Below are positions 15,088-23,691 of a DNA stretch of 40,885 nt, piece by piece. Position numbers and translations under genes: made by a program. Positions within the stretch are counted from its first letter, which is position 1. Each line of letters opens with the position of its first letter. The notes beneath the pieces were generated by a model. The model searched no databases. It saw nothing but the letters and a program-made list of their open reading frames with translations, and was not told the DNA's origin. Source of the DNA: Bacteroidota bacterium (GTDB lineage: Bacteria > Bacteroidota > Bacteroidia > Chitinophagales > Chitinophagaceae); the NCBI GenBank assembly GCA_013285595.1, contig JABDHF010000018.1:1-40885 (forward strand), given 5' to 3'.

Positions 15088-16461
15088 ATGAGTGCTACAA
15101 AACAAGGGGAAGCCCCTTTAGGGGTTTGGGGCAGGAAATATTTAGGCGATCTGTTCATCAGCAGGAGGTGGTACCTGTTGCTGGGGGGCTGTGTTATTCT
15201 GTTGTTCCTGTCGTTCTTTATTCATGTTTTGTACAGGCCGGTAATGGCGTTTACCATTGGTGTTGTCCTGCTTTCATTGGTTGATTATGGGGTGCTTTTT
15301 TTTGTTGCAGGCGGCATAAGGGCTGCGCGTGTGCTTTCTCCCCGGTTTAGCATCGGCGACGATAATACGGTAACGCTTTCCATCTACAACTCTTACCCGT
15401 TTAAGATAAAAGGTACACTGATAGAGGAGCTGCCCTTCCAGTTCCAAAACCGGAATTTCCATTTGCCGTTTACTATCGGTTACCGGGCACGTGAGACAAG
15501 GTCTTATACCTTGCGGCCACTATCTCGTGGGGAGTATAATTTCGGGCATCTTATCTGTTTTACATCAAGCCCTTTGGGGTTGTTGCAGCGTCGTTTTAAT
15601 GTGGCTGAGCCGGTGACTATTAAAGTTTACCCTTCTTACCAACAGCTGCGCAAATACCAGTTGCTGGCTATAAGTGGCAATACGCTTACCGGCGTAAAGA
15701 AGATACGCAGGCTGGGCCATAGCCTGGAGTTTGAAAAGATAAAAGACTATGTGCAGGGCGATGATGTGCGCACCATAAACTGGAAGGCTACGGCGAGAAG
15801 CAATAATGTGATGGTAAATACGTTTACCGATGCACGCCAGCAGCAGATATACTGCCTGATAGATAAGGGCCGTAATATGAAGATGCCTTTTGAGGGCATG
15901 ACCCTGCTGGACCATTCTATCAATACCAGCCTGGCACTGCTTAATGTTGCTTTGCTGAAACAAGATAAAGCCGGGCTCATTACCTTTTCAAACAAGGTGA
16001 ACGACATAATAGTTGCTGACAGGCGAAACGACCAGCTGCACCGCATACTGGAAACACTTTACAAACAGCAAACAGAATTTAAAGAGAGTGACTATGAAGC
16101 AGTGTGGACCATGATACATAGGAATATTACCCAGCGCAGCCTTATCTTGCTGTTTACCAATTTCGAAACTTATTCTTCGCTGGAGCGGCAATTGCCATTT
16201 CTGAAAAAGATAGCACAGCGGCACCTTGTGGTAGTTGTCTTTTTTCAAAATACGTTGCTCAAAGAGATCCATGAATCTAACCCCGACAACATAGAGGGCA
16301 TTTACATAAAAACGATCGCAGACCAGTTTGACCTGGAAAAACGGCAGATAGTAAAAGAGCTGCGTCGCCACGGTGTACTGTCTATACTTACTACCCCGCA
16401 AACGCTTACTATTGATGTGATCAATAAATACCTGGAACTAAAGGCCCGGCAAATGGTCTAA
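15088..16461 (+). CDS. DUF58 domain protein, MoxR partner
   Basis: A 457-residue membrane-anchored protein. Two membrane spans lie near residues 30-70 (YLLLGGCVILLFLSFFIHVLY; MAFTIGVVLLSLVDYGVLFF). The C-terminal half is a vWA-like DUF58 domain with GHSLEFEKIKDYVQGDDVRT, INWKATARSNNVMVNTF, CLIDKGRNM and AGLITFSN. It is expected to be the client or partner of the MoxR ATPase. The first residues (MSATKQGEAPLGVWGRKYLG) are unusual: they are encoded by the palindromic repeat at 15106-15131. An internal start is not obvious, so the repeat probably extended or replaced the original N-terminus. Confidence 0.9.
   Translation: MSATKQGEAPLGVWGRKYLGDLFISRRWYLLLGGCVILLFLSFFIHVLYRPVMAFTIGVVLLSLVDYGVLFFVAGGIRAARVLSPRFSIGDDNTVTLSIYNSYPFKIKGTLIEELPFQFQNRNFHLPFTIGYRARETRSYTLRPLSRGEYNFGHLICFTSSPLGLLQRRFNVAEPVTIKVYPSYQQLRKYQLLAISGNTLTGVKKIRRLGHSLEFEKIKDYVQGDDVRTINWKATARSNNVMVNTFTDARQQQIYCLIDKGRNMKMPFEGMTLLDHSINTSLALLNVALLKQDKAGLITFSNKVNDIIVADRRNDQLHRILETLYKQQTEFKESDYEAVWTMIHRNITQRSLILLFTNFETYSSLERQLPFLKKIAQRHLVVVVFFQNTLLKEIHESNPDNIEGIYIKTIADQFDLEKRQIVKELRRHGVLSILTTPQTLTIDVINKYLELKARQMV
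15106..15131. repeat. G/C palindromic repeat, copy D (3' border of the DUF559 insert)
   Basis: GGGGAAG followed by CCCCTTTAGGGGTTTGGGG (15113-15131), the latter identical to the copy upstream of prfB. It contains a CCCC-TTTA-GGGG hairpin, and GGGGAAGCCCC can form an alternative one. It is translated as GEAPLGVWG in the DUF58 protein. Confidence 0.8.
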
Positions 16462-16558
16462 AAATAATTTCAGATTTCACCCAAGATATCCCCCTCTTTC
16501 TACGTCTATATTAGCAGGGACAAACTTATTGCCCGGATCACAAACTAACAGAACGGCT

Positions 16559-18241
16559 ATGAAAAAACACTTTTCTACACTAGTGGCATTGCTATGCTTT
16601 GCCTTTATACAATCGAAAGCCCAAACCCCATTTAACACAATGGATTCAGTGGACATCAACAACCTGCATGCAAATGTGCTGATGCATGGGGATATGTGGT
16701 ATAATCCTATAACAGAAAAACGGAGATGCTACTCCACAAATGATTCTGTGAATATGAGTGGAGGTGGAGGGTTTTGGATGAGCGGGTATGATGCTGGCGG
16801 CCAGTTACATGCCGCAGCTGCGACATATCGGACGATCGGTATAGACTTCTGGCCGGGCCCACTGGATGGCAGCGGCCCACTTACCTATGCAGCCTCGCAG
16901 AACTGGTCGAAGATCTGGAAAGTGAACCGTACGGACATACAATATTTCCAGTCGTTATCGTTACACACAATAAGCAATACGCCACAGAGCATATTAACCT
17001 GGCCCGGTAAAGGCAATGCAAATGCGCAGGGCAGTGGGGGAGCGACTTTGACTATCAGTAATAATATGGCGCCATTTGTTGACCTCAATAATAATGGTGT
17101 ATATGAACCTTTACTGGGCGAATACCCTGATATAAAAGGAGACCAGGCATTATGGTGGATATGGAACGACAATGGACCAACTCATACTGCCACACAGGGT
17201 AACCCGCTGGGCTTAGAGGTGCATGTAATGGCATATGGTTATCGCCGGGGTACGCTGATAGATAATGTGATCTACTATGAGTATACGCTTGTAAACAGGT
17301 CGCCAAACACCTACACAAACTTTAGAATAGCGCAGTGGGATGAGGCAGACATAGGCGAGGCTCCCTATTTCGCTGACTTTATAGGCTACGACTCGACATG
17401 GAGAATGGGTATAGGATACCATGGTGTTAATGATGATGGACCCAGCGCCGGGCATCCGTTGGGTTTTTACGGTCCGCACTCGGTAATGTCGGCAATAACA
17501 ATGATAGAACTGCCGGGCGATGCGGGTAGCAGCTATGTGCAACCCGGATGTTTTAACTATTTCAATAATGATGCATCGTATATAGGCAATCCCACCATTG
17601 ATACACAATATAACAACTATATGCGCGCTAAAAACAAAAATGGCATGCATTTGAAAAATGATTTTACAGGCGGTGGCACTCCATCTACCGGCTATGGCAC
17701 GGGGCCAGATTGCAACTATGTTTTCTCCGGGGATGTTGCGAGCACGTCGGCGTGGTCAGAATGCGGTAGTAATAATAATCCGGGTGATCGCAGGTTCGTT
17801 TTTTCAAGCAATGATTTTACATTAAATAGCGGAGCATCGCAAAAATTAGTTTTGGCATTGATCGCTACAAATCGTGGCGTTGAAGGATGCCCGCATACCA
17901 CTTTTGACAGTATAAGAATTGTAGCAGACACAGCGTGGGGTATTTATCACCACCCATTACCTGTACTTTCTGTAGCTAATAATGCACCGATTGCCAGCAG
18001 TGGAATAACTCTTTATCCAAACCCTGCAGGCGATAAGCTATTTATTGAAAATACCGGAAACAGTATTGTTACTGCACACATAGCCATTTATAATGCCATT
18101 GGGCAAGTTACTAACGTACCTATGAGCATGAATGGGAAAAAGGCACAGGCAAATATTAGCAGTCTGCCACAGGGGGTGTATTATGTAATATACCGCGATG
18201 ACGACCATGGGCAGCAGATCAGGAAGTTTGTAAAGCAATAA
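16559..18241 (+). CDS. Secreted protein with T9SS type A sorting domain, function unknown
   Basis: A 560-residue exported protein. Signal peptide MKKHFSTLVALLCFAFIQSK with cleavage after AQ (residue 22). The body is rich in Trp, Tyr, Gly and Asn (SGGGGFWMSGYDAGGQLHAA; DLNNNGVYEPLLGEYPDIKG with a Ca-binding-like DLNNNGVYEP; LIDNVIYYEYTLVNRS) and looks like an all-beta extracellular domain. The C-terminal 75 residues (SSGITLYPNPAGDKLFIENT...SLPQGVYYVIYRDD) form a T9SS type A sorting domain. The ATG at 16559 is chosen because it directly precedes the signal peptide; an in-frame TTG at 16529 would add an unlikely extension. A strong terminator follows 22 bases after the stop. Confidence 0.88.
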   Translation: MKKHFSTLVALLCFAFIQSKAQTPFNTMDSVDINNLHANVLMHGDMWYNPITEKRRCYSTNDSVNMSGGGGFWMSGYDAGGQLHAAAATYRTIGIDFWPGPLDGSGPLTYAASQNWSKIWKVNRTDIQYFQSLSLHTISNTPQSILTWPGKGNANAQGSGGATLTISNNMAPFVDLNNNGVYEPLLGEYPDIKGDQALWWIWNDNGPTHTATQGNPLGLEVHVMAYGYRRGTLIDNVIYYEYTLVNRSPNTYTNFRIAQWDEADIGEAPYFADFIGYDSTWRMGIGYHGVNDDGPSAGHPLGFYGPHSVMSAITMIELPGDAGSSYVQPGCFNYFNNDASYIGNPTIDTQYNNYMRAKNKNGMHLKNDFTGGGTPSTGYGTGPDCNYVFSGDVASTSAWSECGSNNNPGDRRFVFSSNDFTLNSGASQKLVLALIATNRGVEGCPHTTFDSIRIVADTAWGIYHHPLPVLSVANNAPIASSGITLYPNPAGDKLFIENTGNSIVTAHIAIYNAIGQVTNVPMSMNGKKAQANISSLPQGVYYVIYRDDDHGQQIRKFVKQ

Positions 18242-18263
18242 AGATCTGTTCTGTTTAGTTAAG

Positions 18264-18292
18264 AGCCTGTATTTTTGAATACGGGCTTTTTT
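18264..18292 (+). terminator. Intrinsic terminator after the T9SS-sorted protein
   Basis: AGCCTGTATT / AATACGGGCT form a 10-base stem (one G-T wobble) with loop TTTG, followed by a T-run to 18292. It ends transcription from the upstream gene, so the following lipoprotein should have its own promoter. Confidence 0.9.
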
Positions 18293-18337
18293 CGTAGGAG
18301 TTATTTATATTGCGGGTTAATTGTTTCTTTACAAGTT

Positions 18338-19306
18338 ATGCGGTCGCTACAGCTTTTTGTTATTATTTCTATATGTGTTGCACTAGGCTCTTGTAAAAAA
18401 GACCTGCTCCACTGGCAAAAGGTTACGCAGTTAAATAGCAACACACACAGCCAGCTTAATCATGTAAAGTTTCTTAACAACAGAATCTGTATAGCATGCG
18501 GGGGGGTAACATGGTCTCAGTCTAATGTTGTGATCTCTGTAGATGGAGGCTATACGTGGGCCTCCGATACCTTTTCCTCTCCCCAGATAGAGATGTTTGG
18601 TATGGGTATTTCTGCTAATGGCAGTATATGCCTGAGTGGGCATAATGGTGAGATCTTGTATTCAAAAGACTCAGGCAGTACCTGGCAACATAAACAGATA
18701 AGCAACTGGTTAGAGTATGTGGGTGGATCATTCGTTACCCCTGACATAGGTATCTTTGCCAGTACTGTTCTACAGCGGCAATCTGCGATAACAAGGGTCA
18801 ATTCTAATTTTGATATTCTTGATGAGCAAACTTTCCAGTTTGGCCTTAATAATATTTATATGGTTAGCTCATCGGCTGGTTATGTGGTTGGTTATGGCAC
18901 CGTTATGATCACAAAAGATCGTGGTAATACCTGGAATTTTCAAAATGTGCAGGGAGATAATTTTGAAGCCATGTCAATACTTGGCAACGAAATATGGATG
19001 TGCGGTTATATGGGCAGTATATTTCACACTACCGACGGTGGCAGCAACTGGCAAAGGCAGCGCAACGGGAACGATGTAACGTTGGCCCGTTACTACCTTT
19101 TAGATATACTGTTTAAAGACGCGCAGCATGGCTGGGCAGTTTGCGATAATGGTAAAGTGATCTATACCGACGATGGTGGTAACCACTGGGAAGAGTATAC
19201 CCAGTTCACCACAAACTCTTTGCGGAGCATAGCGCTGTGCCCTAATGGCGACTTACTGGTAGTAGGCGATAATGGCAGTATCTTTCGCCTGGCCACGCAA
19301 CAATAA
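18338..19306 (+). CDS. Beta-propeller lipoprotein with Asp-box (YCF48/sialidase-like) repeats
   Basis: A 322-residue lipoprotein: MRSLQLFVIISICVALGSC gives an SPII signal with lipobox LGSC, followed by KKDLL. Five Asp-box motifs are visible: SVDGGYTW, SKDSGSTW, TKDRGNTW, TTDGGSNW and TDDGGNHW, alternating with GxxGxIxxT/S strands such as GYMGSIFHT and GDNGSIFRL. This is the pattern of a YCF48/Hcf136-like or sialidase-like propeller. No enzyme active site is seen, so a structural or binding role is likely. The ATG at 18338 is preferred; an in-frame TTG at 18275 would lie inside the terminator. Confidence 0.85.
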   Translation: MRSLQLFVIISICVALGSCKKDLLHWQKVTQLNSNTHSQLNHVKFLNNRICIACGGVTWSQSNVVISVDGGYTWASDTFSSPQIEMFGMGISANGSICLSGHNGEILYSKDSGSTWQHKQISNWLEYVGGSFVTPDIGIFASTVLQRQSAITRVNSNFDILDEQTFQFGLNNIYMVSSSAGYVVGYGTVMITKDRGNTWNFQNVQGDNFEAMSILGNEIWMCGYMGSIFHTTDGGSNWQRQRNGNDVTLARYYLLDILFKDAQHGWAVCDNGKVIYTDDGGNHWEEYTQFTTNSLRSIALCPNGDLLVVGDNGSIFRLATQQ

Positions 19307-19330
19307 AGCACTGCAAACTTCAACGCCCCT

Positions 19331-21058
19331 ATGAAGAATATTTCTTCCCTTATTGTGTGTATTGTTATCAGCATCACCCTGGTACAGTACCGGGTGTCTT
19401 ATTCTGATATGAAGCCGGGGAACCCACCATTAAAAGTGACTTTTTGGGATGCATGTGGATACTATTTGTACTTGCCCGCTATCTGCAAATACCATGACTA
19501 TAAAGAGCTGAAATGGCTTACTGATGTCGACAAAAAGTACTCGGTAACTGGTGGTAATGGCTGGCAGGCAGAAAAGTTGAAGAACGGCAATTGTGTGTTC
19601 AAATACCTGGGCGGTGTTGCCCTTATGGAGTTGCCGTTCTATTACATTGGTGATCTTGTGGCAAAACATTCCCACTATCCGCCAGATGGTTTTTCTCCTC
19701 CTTATCAATATGCGTTGGGTTTTGGTATTTTGGTCTATTGCATCATCGCTATCTTACTGCTGCGCAAAATTCTGCTGCTCTATTTTAACGATACGGTTGT
19801 CAGCATCACCTTATTAATGCTCTGCCTGGCTACCAACTTTATACAATACGCCTGTATTGATAACGGCCAGAGCCATGCGTATATATTCCTCTTATATGCT
19901 TTGGTATTATACAGTACTTTGAAATGGCATAAGCAGCCAACCGCTACCTGGGCTATACTTACCGGGTATGTAATAGGGCTGGCTACGATATGCAGGCCTA
20001 CCGAAGCCATAATGCTGTTTATACCACTGCTATGGAATACGCATAATAAAATAGCAGCAAAGGAAAAATGGCAGTTAGTGAAGCAACATAAAAGCCACAT
20101 TATGTATGCAGGCATAGCGGGGATCGTAGGCATACTGCCGCAATTGATCTATTGGAAAATGGCTACCGGGGACTTGATGTATGATGTAGGCAGCAAGTGG
20201 GAGTTTTTAAGCCCTCACTTTCGGGTACTATTTGGCTGGGAAAAAGGATGGTTCGTTTATACGCCCATAACCATACTATTTGTGGCCGGGCTGTTTTTTA
20301 TAAAACAATTCCCGTTTCGTAAATCGGCGATCTGGTTTTGCCTGCTCAATGTATATATCATCATTGCCTGGCACGAATGGCGCTATGGTGGCAGCTACTC
20401 TACGCGCGCCCTTGTACAGAGCTACCCAGTGTTTGCCCTGCCTTTTGCGGCAGTGGTAGATAAGATAAATATGAAGAAATGGCGCGTGTTTTTTTATGCG
20501 CTATGTGCCTATTTATTGGCTGTTAACCTTTTTCAGCTATATCAATACAATACTACTATTTTACTTTACGACGGAATGAATAAGGCCTATTATAAGAGGA
20601 TATACTTAAATCCCAACCCTTCGCCTATTGATATGAGTGCGATAGATAGCAATGAAATAATAAGCAATGAAGCAGCCTATCATAAAACAGTACTAATAAA
20701 CCGGGATAGTATATTAACTATTCTAGGCGGCGCTACTTATCCGCTAACTGAAATCAAATTGCAGGACCATAACGGAGCCGGAGCAAATAGCTGGCTGAAG
20801 GTGGAATGCTCTATTAAAGCCCCGGGCTACTTGTGGCAGAGTTATCTAAATGCAACACTACAACAAGGCGACTCTACGAAGCAATCGAGGGTAAGGCTAT
20901 TTAACCCAATCAGCAAAGATGACTCTATCAATGACTATGCATTTTATGTACGTGTTCCACAATACTTTGAGCGTGCCAGTGTAAAAGTGAATGTAAGCTC
21001 AGCAATGGATTTTAAAGGTGTTGTGTATAAGCTGAAAGTAACGGAATTCGAAAAATAG
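19331..21058 (+). CDS. Polytopic membrane protein, probable GT-C (family 39-like) glycosyltransferase
   Basis: A 575-residue protein with an N-terminal membrane anchor, about ten hydrophobic segments to residue 405, and a C-terminal soluble domain of about 160 residues. The first loop contains FWDACGYYLYLPA, where the Asp occupies the position of the catalytic acidic residue in GT-C mannosyltransferase-like enzymes. Other landmarks are CRPTEAIMLFIPLLW, LFGWEKGWFVYTPI and WRYGGSYSTRALVQSYP, a pattern recurrent in Bacteroidota GT39-like proteins. Such enzymes use polyprenyl-phosphate sugars on the periplasmic side. It is 24 bases after the propeller lipoprotein. The assignment is from topology and motif pattern only. 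Confidence 0.6.
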   Translation: MKNISSLIVCIVISITLVQYRVSYSDMKPGNPPLKVTFWDACGYYLYLPAICKYHDYKELKWLTDVDKKYSVTGGNGWQAEKLKNGNCVFKYLGGVALMELPFYYIGDLVAKHSHYPPDGFSPPYQYALGFGILVYCIIAILLLRKILLLYFNDTVVSITLLMLCLATNFIQYACIDNGQSHAYIFLLYALVLYSTLKWHKQPTATWAILTGYVIGLATICRPTEAIMLFIPLLWNTHNKIAAKEKWQLVKQHKSHIMYAGIAGIVGILPQLIYWKMATGDLMYDVGSKWEFLSPHFRVLFGWEKGWFVYTPITILFVAGLFFIKQFPFRKSAIWFCLLNVYIIIAWHEWRYGGSYSTRALVQSYPVFALPFAAVVDKINMKKWRVFFYALCAYLLAVNLFQLYQYNTTILLYDGMNKAYYKRIYLNPNPSPIDMSAIDSNEIISNEAAYHKTVLINRDSILTILGGATYPLTEIKLQDHNGAGANSWLKVECSIKAPGYLWQSYLNATLQQGDSTKQSRVRLFNPISKDDSINDYAFYVRVPQYFERASVKVNVSSAMDFKGVVYKLKVTEFEK

Positions 21059-21076
21059 GTGGTATCGTTTTGAATA

Positions 21077-22216
21077 TTATAACCCAATACCAAAACCGAA
21101 TTCTGCAAATTCTGCAACAGCAAGGTGGGCTTCCAGGAAGCCGCTGAGGAAAAATTCTTTTACCAGGCCGTGTTCCTTTTGTATTATGTAAAAATTGCCG
21201 CCTAGCTTTTCATAGTAAGGTTCTTGTATGTCGAAGGTCTGATGTGTGTAATAACCTACTTGCAGTACCACGCCTATCTTGCCCAGTAAAAATTCATTCC
21301 CGGCGAATACTGCTGTTTTAAAAGAATTCCACTTTTCATCTCCGCGTGCTCCAAAACCATTGTTCCGCAGGTAAGCATATATCTGCTGAGAATAAGAATA
21401 ATCAAACCCGCCAAACAATTTATTCTTGCTTTTCCAGCGCTTGCTTATGTATGCACTGCCAAGATAAACAGGGTATACCGGCCCCAGTGGGGCGTTAGAA
21501 GCATTAAAGCCCATAGTGCCACGTAATTGAAAAAGCCACCGGTTCTTCAGGAGTTTTAAATTCCTCCGGATTATTTTAGGCTCTGATGTCACTGGTGAGT
21601 ACCTGACACCCACATGCGCACCATACAAATTTATGCCGAGGTTGGGTTGATGAAAAGAGCCATCCGAATAATGAGAGAAATTAACGCCCACCTGCACATC
21701 CCAGTGATGATTGATGTGGTACCTTAGGTCTGTCATAAACGAAAAATAGTCGTTTATCCTGCTGCCTATTGCACCGTTAACTGTGTCCATCGGGATGCGG
21801 GAATACGCCTTTGTACTATAGCAGATACCATCGCCTATCCGTAAGGTCCATTCCAGTTTCCTGCCAGTAATAAGCGGGATCAGGATGTTTGGGTACATAC
21901 TGAATAAATGCCCGTAAACTGAGTCGATGCCGTAATTAGTATATGTAAAGCCCAACCCTATAATAGGGTACCGGCGCCGCTGCTGCCATTCTTTTTTGCC
22001 GTAAGTTTTCCATTGGAAATTAATATCGGCCCCGGTTGACATTTCAGGGATCGGCAGCCTGAATTTACTGCTATGCTTCAGCACTTTGCCCTCAAATAGG
22101 TTAGCCTCTATACCGAACCCTTGCCCTTTTTTAATATCCTGATCCTGGGCATAGCAATTGCTACAGGCAAATAAAAGGAAAAATATAAAGAGAGAAAACG
22201 GGCCTAGATATCGCAT
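21077..22216 (-). CDS. Acyloxyacyl hydrolase / PagL-like lipid A deacylase family protein
   Basis: A 379-residue outer-membrane beta-barrel candidate. Signal peptide MRYLGPFSLFIFFLLFACSN ends at CYAQ. The key motif is SHYSDGSFHQPNLGIN, matching the PagL HxS...PNxG signature that holds the catalytic His and Ser; alternating aromatic strands surround it and the C-terminus ends in FGFGIGL. PagL enzymes remove the 3-O acyl chain of lipid A in the outer membrane. The protein is longer than PagL itself, as is usual for Bacteroidota members. The ATG at 22216 is chosen because a TATATTTG box lies 18 bases upstream and overlaps a spurious upstream TTG frame. It converges with the glycosyltransferase gene. 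Confidence 0.75.
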   Translation of the reverse strand: MRYLGPFSLFIFFLLFACSNCYAQDQDIKKGQGFGIEANLFEGKVLKHSSKFRLPIPEMSTGADINFQWKTYGKKEWQQRRRYPIIGLGFTYTNYGIDSVYGHLFSMYPNILIPLITGRKLEWTLRIGDGICYSTKAYSRIPMDTVNGAIGSRINDYFSFMTDLRYHINHHWDVQVGVNFSHYSDGSFHQPNLGINLYGAHVGVRYSPVTSEPKIIRRNLKLLKNRWLFQLRGTMGFNASNAPLGPVYPVYLGSAYISKRWKSKNKLFGGFDYSYSQQIYAYLRNNGFGARGDEKWNSFKTAVFAGNEFLLGKIGVVLQVGYYTHQTFDIQEPYYEKLGGNFYIIQKEHGLVKEFFLSGFLEAHLAVAEFAEFGFGIGL

Positions 22217-22234
22217 TGATCGAGCAGAAAAAAA

Positions 22235-22242
22235 CAAATATA
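22235..22242 (-). promoter_or_regulatory. TAnnTTTG -7 element for the PagL-like gene
   Basis: TATATTTG on the minus strand, 18 bases before the ATG at 22216. Confidence 0.55.
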
Positions 22243-22293
22243 ATCACTTTTTAAAAAATGCCTGAGATTTTGAATGTGCCATTGTCGTGCGGC

Positions 22294-22896
22294 TTAATGC
22301 ATACGGTCTCCCCTTGGTGTAAGTTGCTGCAACACACGCTCCTCAATCGTTAGCCATTGCTGCCACGCCTCTCTTGCTTTTTCCGGCGAATAATAATGCG
22401 CGGCAAGGTCAATAAACAAGCGGTAATGCCCGGCCTCGGACACCATGAATTTGTAGTAGAAATCCCGTAGTGCTTTTTCCGCGAGGTTTTCAGACAATAG
22501 GCGAAAACGCTCACAGCTTCTTGCCTCTATTAAAGCACAAATCATGAGTTTATGTAGCAACTTGTCATCGCCGGGAATGTTCTTTGGTGTGTTTTCCAGC
22601 AACAGATTTACGTAGTCATCTTTGCGTTGTTTACCCAGAGTATAACCACGTTTCTTCATTTCGGCCCACACCATGCGGAAGTGGCCCCACTCTTCTGTAA
22701 CTATTGGTGCAAGTGCGTTTACCAGCTCTTCTTTCTCGGGGTAGCGCTGTATAAGGGAGATGCATTGCGTTGCGGCCTTTTGCTCGCAGAAAGCATGGTC
22801 TGTTAGCACCTCTTCTATAGATATTGCCGCAAGGTCAGCCCAGCGTGGGTCTGTGGGCATCCTCAGGCCAAGTATGGAGTTATCTGCTGTGCTCAT
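22294..22896 (-). CDS. miaE: tRNA-(ms2io6A) hydroxylase MiaE
   Basis: A 200-residue non-heme diiron monooxygenase that hydroxylates the isopentenyl group of ms2i6A37 in tRNA. Ferritin-like ligands are visible: Glu in ISIEEVLTDHAFCEQKAA, EEWGHFRMV, IEARSCERFRLL and SEAGHYRLFIDLA, giving the E...E-x2-H...E...E-x2-H pattern. Length fits the family. It lies 19 bases downstream of the HEPN gene on the same strand and may be cotranscribed with the toxin-antitoxin pair, although a tRNA-modification role for that pair is only speculation. Confidence 0.93.
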   Translation of the reverse strand: MSTADNSILGLRMPTDPRWADLAAISIEEVLTDHAFCEQKAATQCISLIQRYPEKEELVNALAPIVTEEWGHFRMVWAEMKKRGYTLGKQRKDDYVNLLLENTPKNIPGDDKLLHKLMICALIEARSCERFRLLSENLAEKALRDFYYKFMVSEAGHYRLFIDLAAHYYSPEKAREAWQQWLTIEERVLQQLTPRGDRMH

Positions 22897-22915
22897 TTTT
22901 TATTAATGAAAGAAA

Positions 22916-23311
22916 TTACTTTGTAGATAGTATTTCTTCTATCCGGGTGATCAACTTACCTGCAGGGGACAATAAAGCTATTATTTCATCTTCTGTGAAA
23001 TACACGAAATCTTCATAATCACCACGCTGTCTTTTCTCGAAAATATTTGTGTAAAAAGCGCCCAAAGAAGGATCGATCATTCCGGTGGAAATAAAATGCA
23101 GTCCAAACATCTGTTTTACACCTGCGTGTTTCCGGGCTTTTATTTCCTTATCAATAAGAAGGGCGCTAACAGCATAGAAGCAAGCATAATAAAGCCTGTT
23201 AACTGCAGTATGAAGTAACTTATTTTTTATCTGCAACTCTACCTCAATAAGCGTTTCTTTTGCCCTGAGCATTTTATACGCAACCAACTCTGCACGTTCC
23301 GTATTATTCAT
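22916..23311 (-). CDS. HEPN-domain protein (toxin-antitoxin partner 1)
   Basis: A 131-residue all-helical HEPN protein of the UPF0332-like type, recognised by HTAVNRLYYACFYAVSALLI, KARKHAGVKQMFGLHFISTG and RQRGDYEDFVYFTEDE. Many HEPN proteins are RNases paired with MNT nucleotidyltransferases. The classic Rx4-6H nuclease motif is not evident here, so activity cannot be assumed. Its ATG overlaps the MNT stop by 4 bases (ATGA), showing translational coupling and the order MNT then HEPN. Confidence 0.85.
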   Translation of the reverse strand: MNNTERAELVAYKMLRAKETLIEVELQIKNKLLHTAVNRLYYACFYAVSALLIDKEIKARKHAGVKQMFGLHFISTGMIDPSLGAFYTNIFEKRQRGDYEDFVYFTEDEIIALLSPAGKLITRIEEILSTK

Positions 23312-23625
23312 AAAACAATCCCTTCCTGATTTACATTTTCATAAAAAGGGGTCACTTTATGTTTGGTCTCCCAAAAATTCTTTGAATAGACCATTGGGCT
23401 GATAGAAATTCCCGTTTTAATCTCTACCATAAATAATGGATAGGAGATCCTTGTTTCGTCCTCATAAGTGATCTTTTCTTTATCAAGAAGAATTAACAAA
23501 TCAATGTCGGATCCTTCATTATTATCACCACGTGCGTAAGAACCGAATAGGATCACCTTTGCACTCGGGTCGGTTGCATTTACAGTGCCTTTTATTAGCC
23601 CCAATATGTGAGTCTTATCTGTCAC
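23308..23625 (-). CDS. MNT-type minimal nucleotidyltransferase (pair 1)
   Basis: A 105-residue nucleotidyltransferase-fold protein. The catalytic pattern is intact: FGSYARGDNNEGSDIDLLILLD with Gly28-Ser29, Asp40 and Asp42. MNT antitoxins neutralise HEPN toxins, in some systems by adding AMP to a tyrosine of the HEPN partner. It begins with GTG at 23625, 4 bases after a TATTTTTG box, and is followed by HEPN with ATGA overlap. Confidence 0.88.
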   Translation of the reverse strand: MTDKTHILGLIKGTVNATDPSAKVILFGSYARGDNNEGSDIDLLILLDKEKITYEDETRISYPLFMVEIKTGISISPMVYSKNFWETKHKVTPFYENVNQEGIVL

Positions 23626-23629
23626 AATA

Positions 23630-23637
23630 CAAAAATA
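23630..23637 (-). promoter_or_regulatory. TAnnTTTG -7 element for the MNT-HEPN pair
   Basis: TATTTTTG on the minus strand, 4 bases before the GTG start; the mRNA would have almost no leader. Confidence 0.55.
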
Positions 23638-23691
23638 CGAATTTTAAATAGAACACTGCGACGGCAATAATGCACATCGAATTGCCTTTTA

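Noticed and set aside
14556-15131. Classical insertion sequence around the DUF559 gene
   Set aside because: No transposase motif and no evident target-site duplication; the nuclease fold is Vsr/DUF559-like. Kept as a finding of a repeat-associated gene instead.
18275-18337. Upstream TTG start for the Asp-box lipoprotein
   Set aside because: It would lie inside the rho-independent hairpin of the preceding gene; the ATG at 18338 gives a clean lipoprotein signal.
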